64,000 bases of DNA from contig CM046443.1 of assembly GCA_025506515.1 (NCBI GenBank), forward strand, positions 25,410,560-25,474,559, read 5' to 3'. This DNA comes from Flaveria trinervia (Eukaryota; Streptophyta; Magnoliopsida; Asterales; Asteraceae). Positions within the stretch are counted from its first letter, which is position 1. Every line of letters begins with the position of its first letter. A model generated the notes under the pieces. That model searched no databases and was not told where the DNA came from. It saw only the letters and a list, made by a program, of their open reading frames with translations. A program made the translations under genes and the position numbers. Positions 53,924 to 64,000 of the stretch are shown in pieces.

Positions 53924-54002
53924 AGATCTGTAATACAAGACACATAGACATTAGATCACCACCTATCAAAAATCAATTCTAATTAGCTTGGTTGAATTCA
54001 GT

Positions 54003-54240
54003 CTGGTTCAATCATGCGATTGAACCATGCGACTGTGTTCAGTCGGTGACCTGGCATGTGACTGGGTTCAATCGGGTGACTGAGCAGGCGACTGAGTTCA
54101 ATCGGTGACTGAGCCTGCGATTGGTTCAATCGGCCGACTGAGCCTGCGATTGGTTCAATCGGCCGACTGAGCTCATTCGTATTATCCATTCAATCGATTG
54201 AGTCATTCGACCAGCTCAATCGCGTGATTGTTGTTCATCC
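54003..54240. repeat. GTTCAATCGG word array, unit 2 (first cluster)
   Basis: Counterpart of 45247-45490, nearly identical. Confidence 0.75.
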
Positions 54241-54639
54241 TGGTGTCCAGTTGCATGACCCACTGTTTGGTCAACTGATATACGAATTTGAACCAAATCT
54301 TGAAATTAGACGTCGTGTATTGGTTCCTTAGACTCGCAATCATTATACTAATAACCTAATAGCCTTGGTTTTAACATTTTGCATAGTTTAGTTAGGTTAT
54401 TAGTCAACTTTTAGTGTCGGTTCTTGTAAAGGCCGAGAATTACAAATTAGGGCTCAAATCAAATCAACTTCGGTTACACAACACCGCATTGTACCTGTAT
54501 AACAAGTAGAACTCGTTAGAATGTCGAAATTAGGAGTGAAAATCGGTCAGTGAAAATTTTGGCAGAGTAACGGTACAGTGTGCGATTTTAAGGCGATTAG
54601 GGGGTGATGAGGTTATGCGATCGACTATGGACCTATTTA

Positions 54640-54925
54640 TGCTGAATCTGGTTTCAATTGGCCGACTGGACCCATTCGCTCTGTTCATTCGGGCGATTGG
54701 ACCTCAGTCATGCGATTGGTTCAGTCAATCACATTCAGTCGGCCGACTGGATTTCAGTCGGGCGACTGACTCATTCGCACAGCTCCATTCGGTCGACTGG
54801 CTCAATCTGATAAGCCATTCGGGTGAATGGTTCATACTCATGTGCCATTCGGCTGTCTAGTGCATGAGTATGGTCCATTCGTATGGTTGGACTCATGGTC
54901 CAGTCGTGCGATTGGATCATACTCA
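54640..54925. repeat. ATTCGG word array, unit 2 (second cluster)
   Basis: Counterpart of 45886-46170, nearly identical. Confidence 0.75.
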
Positions 54926-54994
54926 TGATTTTGACTTTATGACCATTCCACACTAAAACCCTATTAACCTTTGATTAGACATTTTAAGCACTCG

Positions 54995-55140
54995 ATCATC
55001 TTAGACATGACCATTTTAACCTGGAAAACTTTTGATCACCTCAGACATGATCCTTCTAAAAACACTTTGTCACCTCAGACGTGATTGATTTTACATTTGA
55101 AAACACGTGTGGTCACCTCAGACGTGACCCTTTTAGGTGA
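54995..55140. repeat. TCACCTCAGACGTGA motif array, unit 2
   Basis: Counterpart of 46245-46395. Confidence 0.7.
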
Positions 55141-56402
55141 TTAAATCCCCTATAGAAATCCATGGCGTAGTCCAATATTTAACAAACTGAATTGACGAAA
55201 TTTAAACAAAATAAAAGACTTAAAACAGAAATACAAAACTAAAACTTGTTTTTGAGGTTTTGTGAGGTGTAAATCCTAAGATAGAAATCTAATGAATTCG
55301 GTTCCTGAAAAGGCAGCTTCAATTCATTTTGACCATAGATGAACCAATTCAGTTTGGAATCATACAGGAATTTCAAATCATTCGGTACATTTTATCAAAA
55401 ACCATTTGATGCTCGATTCTTTTTTTCATCTAGAGTCGTCAGCAAGTTCAGGAAATCATACTAGTACTGTTAGATCCCCACATTGATTTGGACTTTCAAG
55501 AATGTAGCCACGATGATTGTCAGTATACTGGTCCTCTTAAATCCATACACAGACTTTTGACGCAGATTGGTGATAGTTAAGGTTTGATTATTTCAACAAG
55601 CATTTGTGGATCCCACACTTATATGGTAATCAACATTCCTCAGGAGATTTTTGAGCGGTCTCAGGGTAGTTTTCAAGAAGAAACTATTCTTAGAACTTTC
55701 AAAGAGAAGCCAAACCTCAGGTCAGTGCCACCGCACAGCAGAGAGGCACATAACCTATCTTCTTGTTTGAGCAAGTTTAATCTTTTTGCATATATCTCAC
55801 CAACAACATAGGTTATTAGTTTGATTGCTTTTGCATTTTTCCATGTGCTTTTGCTCATATTTTGGTCATACGCACACATTTGTGGCGTTTATTCTGCTCG
55901 TCACCCCTAATTGGAATTTTGTTGATTGTGTTAACCAGGGATAATGATAACCCACAACATTGTTGAACAACTTAGTTTGTCTTGAGATCACCAATAAGGT
56001 CTAATCATCTATTGTGTTGAATCTACCGACATATCATCTATGGTCTAGCAACTTCTAGGTCTACTTTCTTTGTGTTACCTTAGTAGTAGCTAGTTTATTA
56101 TCATTTTTCCTTTTATATTGCTCAGACTACACAGACTTATAATTTAAACTTCACATCTTATTCAATGTAAACTTTTAAAGTCCCAATTGATTTGTTCCTG
56201 TGTACTATCATTTTCCAAAGTCATTGAATCGGTATCACAGACGATCTAGTTTCTATCAGCTAGCCTCTCCTCCTCCCTCGTTTTTTATTTATTATAATGT
56301 TACTAACTAAACCTATTCTCCCCCTAAAATTCTAAAATCGTAACCATTTTCGCTTTTTAGGATTTTAATAGGCGACAAAAAAACACCAATTTAATTAAAT
56401 AG
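55141..56402. other. AT-rich spacer of unit 2
   Basis: Same content as 46396-47662 with scattered small indels. No gene recognised. Confidence 0.45.
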
Positions 56403-56640
56403 TGTTGGACCAAAAGAACCAATGAGCCGGATCAGAAAAACCTTAAGTCCCACAGATGTCACAACAACTGCTGAAGTCCACAACAGCTGAAGACAAAGTC
56501 TGAAGACACAAGTACTGAAGACAAAGTCTGAAGACAAGTGCTGAAGACAAAGTCTGAAGACAAGTGCTGAAGACAAAGTCTGAAGACACAAGTACTGAAG
56601 ACAAAGTCTGAAGACAAGTGCTGAAGACAAAGTTTCAACA
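56403..56640 (+). repeat. SIRE-like LTR fragment with minisatellite (left), unit 2
   Basis: Counterpart of 47663-47900. The 26-28-bp minisatellite occupies about 56487-56633. Confidence 0.7.
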
Positions 56641-56773
56641 ACTGATGACTAACACCAAAACCTTCAGTCGTTTTCTAACCCTACCCTTTAATACCTTATC
56701 CCACCTTCAGAGTTTTTACTTTATTCTCTTCTCAAACCTAACGTTCAAAAAACTCTGTAACCTCTCTTCATCA

Positions 56774-59700
56774 ATGGCGACCATGCAACTAAAACCTCGA
56801 CACAACTGTGTCGCACATCTCACAAAATCGCCATACTGGACCAAGTTTCACAACGCCATTGATTTAATGGTTCAGTCACCTTACAAAACGGCTTTTCTGT
56901 TGTTAATCCCACCATATATGCTGAATCTCTTAACCAATTCTGGACAAACGTCACTCTTGTCTTTGAGGAGAATGACACAGAGTCTCTTCAATCGTTTGTC
57001 CATCGTCAAAAAGTGGTCATTACTCCAGACATTCTTCGCCAAACCCTCAATCTGGATGATGCCACTTTCCCAACTGGTTATCCAAAGGGCACAATCGATC
57101 AATCATTTGCCCAGCATGGATACCAGGGTGACCTGAGTGCATCTACAATATTGAAGAAACATTTCCAGGATGCCGAACGTCTCATCTTTCACCTGGTAAA
57201 TGTCTGCCTTGCCCCCAAGACTTCATCATGGGATCAAATGTCCACACGGTGGCAACAGGTAATGTACTCCATCCTTGAGCAACAACCTTTAAATTTTTCT
57301 GAAATACTATTTTTAGAGCTCAAGGATATGGCCCAAAAACAACTTGCTAACCGTTGGATATTATATCCTCGGTTCATAATGGCCATAATTGAAAACCAGC
57401 TTCAAGCTGAGGGACTTGTTGGCCTGGGAGTCCCTGCTACGGCTGTATTGCCTGAAGTATACTCCCGGCACAACTCTGACCAATCACTAAAAATGGCTGC
57501 CAAGCTGCGCAAACCCACGCAGCTGGAACCCACATCCACTACCTCCAAATCCAAAGTCCCCACCAAACCCACTAAAAAGAAGACAAAAAAGGCTACTCAG
57601 GGAAATGAGTCCCCTGAGGATGCCCCTGCAACACAAACGTAGGCTATATCCACTGGTTATAACCCCCTAGTGGATACAAGGACTTCACCAGCCACAGCCG
57701 CTCAGGATTCCTCTCGAAAGGAGCCTGCAGCAACCAAAGAAGGGGTACCCACTAATCTGGGATCTTCCTCATTTGAGAGATTGCCATTGAAGAGCACCAT
57801 TCTCCCCAGGTGCATACTGATTTTATCCCATCTCCCACTGCAACCGCCCCACAAAGTCCTACTCTCATTATTGCAAACGTGCTGACTTAGCTGCATGCCT
57901 CTCCTCCTCCCCAACAAACACCAACAAAGGGGAAAACCACAGCAATTGAGGATGAGGATCAACATGCTTCTGACAGCCCACAACACAAGGTTTAACTGTT
58001 CTATCTCCTGGTGTGGATATGGAGACCAGAACATCTGGGGAGGCTGCCACCTCTTCTGAATCAGCACATGATCAGACTGAGGCTGGTAACATAGCTCAGA
58101 CCTCACCAGAGGCAACAGCTGATGAAGGACATTGTCCTGGGGCTGGAAGTCCCCAGTTCCAAGAAAAAGGGGCACATGCTAAAACTGGTCTACACCCAGT
58201 GCATGTACATCCTGCCACAAGCTGGAGGTCAGGTGATTCAGCATCTGCTTATGATGACCTGGGCTTCTTTTATGATGTTCTGGCCCAGAACACAATTCTT
58301 GAGGAAGAAGTCAGTAGACTACAAAGACTACTTGACCAATTCTCTCACACAGCAAGTCCATCTGCCACCAACATAAACCCACAGATGGCACCTTCACCTG
58401 AAGGTCTCCCACCACTCAGCCACTCAAAACTTCCAAGCCACCAACCTCTATTTTTGGCACTGCTTCTTAGGGACAGAACCCCTCTGAGCAAATAACTGCT
58501 ATCTTTCAGCAATCCCTACCTCTCATCACCCCAATGATCACAGACATTGTGATCAAAACCATGGATGAGAGGCTTCCCTCGATCATACAACCCCTGGTGG
58601 AGGAGATTGTGAGCACAAGGCTTTCTGCTACTCAAACCCTTGCAACCAATGCAACCAAAAAGGGGGAGAGTCAGTCAGTGAAAGCAAAGAGGAAGAGCAT
58701 AGAGGGGAAGAAAGAAAAGGAGACTGAGAAGGAAGAGGAGTTTGTGAAGGGAGCTGACATTGATCAAGTGGGTGAAAGTCACAAAGACTTTCATGTCACA
58801 TATAAGAAGAGGAAGGTTGAAGGAAAAGAAAAAGAGCTCGAACACGATGAGATGATCAAAATGGCGGATGCTACACACAGTAAATCAATGGACTCCATTA
58901 TTGATCAACTGTATAGACAGGGGTTCGATACTACACAGCTTGACTCAGAGATTAGGAGACTTGAAGTTGAAGAAATTAACTCAAGATGGGGAAGTTATGA
59001 TGCATTAGAAAGAGAAAGACTAGAGATCATGATCAGATTCATTGCAAAGTACCTTGGGAGATCATTGATCGAGATTAAGTCCTGGAACAGGGACAGTATC
59101 TTGGCAATAACCACCAAGATCTGTTCGTCCGAAGCATACACTAAGGGATTGGTGATTGAAGCACTAAATGAGGCAGGTGCTGGGAAAAGAAAGGAACTAG
59201 CAAAACACTCAAAAGCCTCACTCACTACAAGAATGCTAGAACAACCTGCAAAACCTCCCACTTCAAAATCACCACTACCACAACCCACTAAACCAACTCC
59301 TTTACCCTCAAAACCAACAGCCGATGATGCACCCAAGAAGAAGAAGAGAAGGGTGTTGAGGCTAGAAGAAGAAGAAGAAGAGGATGATGAGGAAGAAGAT
59401 AGGATGCCTCTTTCCGCAGTCCTAACTTTGCCTAAAGCCAAACCTATGCCCATCACTCCCACCTCACAGATGGAAGCTGTGAGAGTAAAGATAGAAGAAG
59501 AACAACAGCAAAAGCTTCATGATGATGAGATGCTGAAAAGCATAGACAAAACTTATGCTGCTTCTTCATCAATAATCAGTAAGAAGAAAGAAGCTCTGAG
59601 ATTGTACACCCTTGCTAACAGATTTCAATATCAAAAGGAAAAGGTGAGAATATGGCCTGATCCTAGGGTGGCTCACAGAATTGTGAAGAAAGACATTCCT

Positions 59701-60113
59701 TCGAGATACAAGGGCCAAGTAAAAAGGATCGTAGATGAAGAGATCATAGTGGTCCTTGTAGTATCACCCTGGGAAATTGTAGAAGATTTCAAGAAGGCCT
59801 ATGAAACTAACAGCCACCCCAAAAGATGTTAGAGAACAGAGTAATTAAAAACAGGTTAGTCTACAAGAGGCTTGAGAACTTCAAACAAAATGAGCTCAGT
59901 CTGTTACTTGAAGGGACTCACCCAGATGAGTTTGCATACAGACAGATCACAACAGTTGAGCTCAAAAATGGCAAACAGGCTAAGTACATTTCAGAGCTGT
60001 ATGGGCGTGAAGGATTGTTTGATGGTGGAGCTGAAAATCTTACCATGGAAGAACAAATTATGTTTCTCAGAGCATACACCAGAGAATCCTACAGGCTTAT
60101 ACATAAGAAGTAG
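56774..60113 (+). pseudogene. Plus-strand envelope-like gene, unit 2 (best preserved)
   Basis: The same order of landmarks as in unit 1. Long frames are 57013-57642 (ITPDILRQTL through YPRFIMAIIENQL to a Lys-rich PTKKKTKKATQG) and 58534-59832 (432 codons). The latter contains MITDIVIKTMDERL, Lys/Glu-rich heptads, RQGFDTTQLDSEIRRLEVEEI, and PKKKKRRVLRLE followed by an acidic run (59332-59400). Stops or frame changes remain near 56900, 57640, 57775, 57990 and 58495. The final segment ends SYRLIHKK. No signal peptide or hydrophobic membrane segment is apparent. A nuclear role is suggested only by the basic cluster. Confidence 0.65.
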
Positions 60114-60328
60114 ATTTCATGGATAGGACCACAACCCTGTGTCCAGTTCCCCAAAGTCAGGGCTCCTATCCATACCATGCCAACCAAATATCAGAAATCT
60201 ATTCCCAGGCCAGTGCTTAATTGGGTCATCTTCTTAGCTGATCAAGAAGGAAAAAGACCAATCTTATTGCCAACAATAAGGGGGACCTCAATAAAGTTAA
60301 GGTTCTGGCTGCATTGGTTCAGGGGAGT

Positions 60329-60510
60329 TGTTGGACCAAAAGACCATGAGCCGGATCAGAAAAACCTTAAGTCCCACAGACATCACAACAATTGCTGAAG
60401 TCCACAACAGCAGAAGACAAAGTCTGAAGACATAAGTACTGAAGACAAAGTCTGAAGACAAGTGCTAAAGACAAAGTCTGAAGACAAGTGCTGAAGACAA
60501 AGTCTGAAGA
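60329..60510 (+). repeat. Truncated right LTR, unit 2
   Basis: Counterpart of 51587-51768, again cut at GAAGACA/ATATTC. The preceding polypurine tract has small deletions. Confidence 0.8.
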
Positions 60511-60545
60511 CAATATTCAAATACACATGATTCAAATAACATAAA

Positions 60546-62669
60546 CAACTACGCATTACTCTTGTCTTGAATCATGTGCTCCTCTTCTGACGGGGCTAAA
60601 GTAGAGGCACCTTTTTCTTGAGCTCTCTTGGTCCTCCTTTCACTTGCAGATGTGGCACCCATAGCAGAAGTATCTCCTTCTCCTTCATCATCATCATCAC
60701 CTGCTTCATCACCTCCCTCTATATCATCACCATGATCATTATCATCTGCATCATCATCATCATCATCATTGTCATCATCATCATCTCCATCATCTCCATC
60801 ACCTTCTCGGATATTTAGAGGCACTTCTTTGGATCCCTTCATTCTCAGCATAAGCTTCTTGTTCTGGGCCTCTAAATCCTGTATCCTCTGTACTGAGGAT
60901 GTATGTATCTCTTTCAGCTCAGTGATCTCTTTGCTTTGAGCCTCAATCCTTTGAATGGATGAGGCATGTGTCTCCTGCAGCTCCTCAATCTGTTGGCTCT
61001 GAGCCTCGATCCTCTGGGCTTGGGAGACATTGAGCTCCATCAGCTGATTAAGCTGAGAGGCTCTTTGTTCATCTGTAGCCAGCAGCTTTAGCACTAACCT
61101 GTTAAGGTTAGCCAGCCGCTCCTCTAACCCGACAGATGGGTAAGAGGATCCAAAAATAGGTGGGACCTGAGATGAGGTCCCTGCTCCATGAGTGGTGGTG
61201 GTGGTAGTGAATGTAGAGAAGATTGGGGGTAGTATAGATGTGGGTGGCTGTGGATGAGCTGTAGTGGTGGTGGATGGGAAGTGGGTAACTGGTGGAGTTG
61301 TGGTAGGTGAAGTGGTAGTAGGTAGAGAGGTGGTAGTGGTGGTGGGTGGAGTGGTGGTAGTGCTGGTAGGTGGAGTGATGGTAGTGGTGGCTGTAGGTGG
61401 AGTGGTGGAAGTGGTGGTAGTAGTGATGGTGGTGATAAACATCATCCTCCCCCTCTTCTTCTTCATCCCGTGGGGCTGAGCCATCCGTTTCTTCCTCGAG
61501 CCCCTCGAGGTGGATGCTCCCCATGGGGCTGCTGGGCTGATCGGGAGTATAACTAGGATCAGTAGCAGTCTCCCTAGACTCTCTAGGGCGTCCTACAACC
61601 TCCTGAATACCTCAGTCGGTGGAAACCACCCTGCTCCCCACAATACGATTCAAGGGCTTCTCGTCTGTATCCTCCTCCTTATCAAGACAAAAGTCCTGAT
61701 GGAACCCTGCTGCCTCTGTTCCACCTTGGGTGGATGCTGGAGATGCTATATTAGCAGTGAGGGGCCTCAAGTGAGTGGGCCCTGCATCTCCACCATAACC
61801 ACTGTCATCGTCGTTGGAATCATCGTCTGGGAGCAAAAGTTTCTCAACATCAGAATCACTGTCTGCGTTGTGCCATTTTCACCTACCTGGCGCCACGTAA
61901 TCAACCTGGGCTAGATGCTCGAAGAGTCTCTTCACCGGGGGTTTGACCTGCTTTCCCCAGTAGACCTTCATGCAACCTAGTGTCGTGTCATCCATTACCT
62001 CCAACGACACCGCATCTTGGCTCTCCTTAGGTAGAGAGGGCAGCTTCTCATCAATGATCATTTGGAGAAACCTAGGGTACATGCAAAAACCCTCTTTAGC
62101 CTCCAGATTCTCTCTACCAGATAAGAGAATATCATGCTCAAGAAGCTAAAATGGTGGTTCAGAACCAGTGGCACGTAGGCATTTTGAATCTAGCCTGAAA
62201 GATCATCAAACCCACCCCTTCTCGAAGCCAAGCACTTTAGGATGGCATGTGCTAAGTACTTGTACCGGGGACACAGGTTGCTCTTGTTCAGCACACCTGC
62301 ATTAATATCCCCAGCGTACTTCATCCTTAAGAAGCACCCTCTCATAGTCAGCGGGTGAAGTCTAGTAGGGTGATCAGCATCGTCACCCAAGGCAAGTACA
62401 CATCGAATATCCTCAGCTGTGACCTTGATCGCCTGACCAAAATAACTACTAGTGATGCTGTAAGGCTCGTGTGTACAGTCAACTGATGCCCCCTCCCAAA
62501 AGGCCTGCCGGATAGACCTATAGGGAGTGCATGTTGTGGATATAGCCCTGTAGATCCTGGATCTCATAAGGAATGTGATAATCCCTGCAAACTCGGTGCC
62601 ATTCCGAGTAGTGGCATCTAAATGAGCACATATGTTGTGCTTGGGGTTGATGGACCACCTGTCAGCCAT
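60546..62669 (-). pseudogene. Minus-strand envelope-like gene, unit 3
   Basis: The N-terminal frame (62190-62684) is open for 164 codons and gives the cleanest view of this domain: MADRWSINPKHNICAHL, FWEGASVDCTHEPYSITSSY, DIRCVLALGDDADHP and KYLAHAILKCLASRRGGFDD. The C-terminal frame (60549-61484) holds the Thr/Pro linker, coiled coil, acidic tail and the end EEEHMIQDKSNA. The stops after FDDLSG and after VAPGR are at the same places as in units 1 and 2. A three-base-out change near 61530 alters the linker start. Confidence 0.58.
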
Positions 62670-62749
62670 AGATCTGTAATACAAGACACATAGACATTAG
62701 ATCACCACCTATCAAAAATCAATTCTAATTAGCTTGGTTGAATTCAGTC

Positions 62750-62990
62750 TGGTTCAATCATGCGATTGAACCATGCGACTGTGTTCAGTCGGTTGACCTG
62801 GCATGTGACTGGGTTCAATCGGGTGACTGAGCAGGCGACTGAGTTCAATCGGGTGACTGAGCCTGCGATTGGTTCAATCGGCCGACTGAGCCTGCGATTG
62901 GTTCAATCGGCCGACTGAGCTCATTCGTATTATCCATTCAATCGATTGAGTCATTCGACCAGCTCAATCGCGTGATTGTTGTTCATCCTG
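62750..62990. repeat. GTTCAATCGG word array, unit 3 (first cluster)
   Basis: Counterpart of 45247-45490. Confidence 0.75.
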
Positions 62991-63387
62991 GTGTCCAGTT
63001 GCATGACCCACTGTTTGGTCAACTGATATACGAATTTGAACCAAATCTTGAAATTAGACGTCGTGTATTGGTTCCTTAGACTCGCAATCATTATACTAAT
63101 AACCTAATAGCCTTGGTTTTAACATTTTGCATAGTTTAGTTAGGTTATTAGTCAACTTTTAGTGTCGGTTCTTGTAAAGGCCGAGAATTACAAATTAGGG
63201 CTCAAATCAAATCAACTTCGGTTACACAACACCGCATTGTACCTGTATAACAAGTAGAACTCGTTAGAATGTCGAAATTAGGAGTGAAAATCGGTCAGTG
63301 AAAATTTTGGCAGAGTAACGGTACAGTGTGCGATTTTAAGGCGATTAGGGGGTGATGAGGTTATGCGATCGACTATGGACCTATTTA

Positions 63388-63672
63388 TGCTGAATCTGGT
63401 TTCAATTGGCCGACTGGACCCATTCGCTCTGTTCATTCGGGCGATTGGACCTCAGTCATGCGATTGGTTCAGTCAATCACATTCAGTCGGCCGACTGGAT
63501 TTCAGTCGGGCGACTGACTCATTCGCACAGCTCCATTCGGTCGACTGGCTCAATCTGATAAGCCATTCGGGTGAATGGTTCATACTCATGTGCCATTCGG
63601 CTGTCTAGTGCATGAGTATGGTCCATTCGTATGGTTGGACTCATGGTCCAGTCGTGCGATTGGATCATACTC
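63388..63672. repeat. ATTCGG word array, unit 3 (second cluster)
   Basis: Counterpart of 45886-46170. Confidence 0.75.
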
Positions 63673-63742
63673 ATGATTTTGACTTTATGACCATTCCACA
63701 CTAAAACCCTATTAACCTTTGATTAGACATTTTAAGCACTCG

Positions 63743-63888
63743 ATCATCTTAGACATGACCATTTTAACCTGGAAAACTTTTGATCACCTCAGACATGATC
63801 CTTCTAAAAACACTTTGTCACCTCAGACGTGATTGATTTTACATTTGAAAACACGTGTGGTCACCTCAGACGTGACCCTTTTAGGTGA
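63743..63888. repeat. TCACCTCAGACGTGA motif array, unit 3
   Basis: Counterpart of 46245-46395. The spacer after it runs to the window end without a gene. Confidence 0.7.
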
Positions 63889-64000
63889 TTAAATCCCCTA
63901 TAGAAATCCATGGCGTAGTCCATATTTAACAAACTGAATTGACGAAATTTAAACAAAATAAAAGACTTAAAACAGAAATACAAAACTAAAACTTGTTTTT

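Larger units (their letters stand above)
51769..60510. repeat. Tandem unit 2 (about 8.74 kb)
   Basis: Complete copy of the unit with the same order of features as unit 1. It keeps the longest open frames of the array, on both strands. Confidence 0.92.
60511..64000. repeat. Tandem unit 3 (partial, runs off the window)
   Basis: The first 3490 bp of the unit are present, to within the spacer. Whether the array continues cannot be seen. Confidence 0.9.

Overview
This window is plant nuclear DNA made almost entirely of nested LTR retrotransposons. I found no gene that is clearly a single-copy host gene. The evidence is Ty3/gypsy and Ty1/copia Gag-Pol proteins, initiator-tRNA-Met type primer binding sites, 5-bp target duplications, a SIRE/Maximus-type copia element over 12 kb long with an extra 3' ORF, and AT-rich spacers. 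The protein flavour resembles retrotransposons I know from Asteraceae. That is recollection, not a search result, so the family is only a tentative guess.

Layout, left to right. 1-2212: AT-rich DNA without a recognisable gene. 2213-9460: a decayed copia element whose gag is split by a SIRE-type element on the minus strand (2615-8648, duplication AAAGG). That element holds a 5'-truncated Tekay/Del-like gypsy element (about 3484-8231). 9470-21953: remnant of a Tat-lineage gypsy element, split by a complete 10.5-kb Tekay/Del-like chromovirus (11209-21719, duplication CTCGG, LTRs about 2.54 kb). 21954-41660: a minus-strand gypsy chromovirus, split by a complete 12.36-kb SIRE/Maximus-type copia element (25247-37610, duplication GGCAC). 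41663-43030: decayed unidentified minus-strand coding sequence.

43031-64000: two complete copies and part of a third of a direct tandem repeat of about 8.74 kb (43031-51768, 51769-60510, 60511 to window end). Each full unit carries a minus-strand pseudogene for an 'envelope-like' protein with a Thr/Pro-rich linker, coiled coil and very acidic tail. It then has a spacer with two arrays of near-palindromic CGGCCG-centred motifs and a bZIP-like motif array. Last come a SIRE-like LTR fragment, a second plus-strand envelope-like gene, and a truncated second LTR.

The two envelope-like genes of each unit lie on opposite strands and appear to be distant homologues of each other and of the extra ORF in the SIRE element at 33-36 kb. 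The plus-strand copy has a classical nuclear-localisation-type basic cluster and I saw no membrane segment. Copies of the unit, and the two LTRs of the Tekay element, differ mostly by small indels. This means very recent duplication and insertion, with some of the frameshifts possibly being assembly errors.

Nothing here looks like a working cellular pathway. The coherent functions are retrotransposon replication (Gag, protease, RT/RNase H, integrase), all broken by stops or frameshifts as read here.
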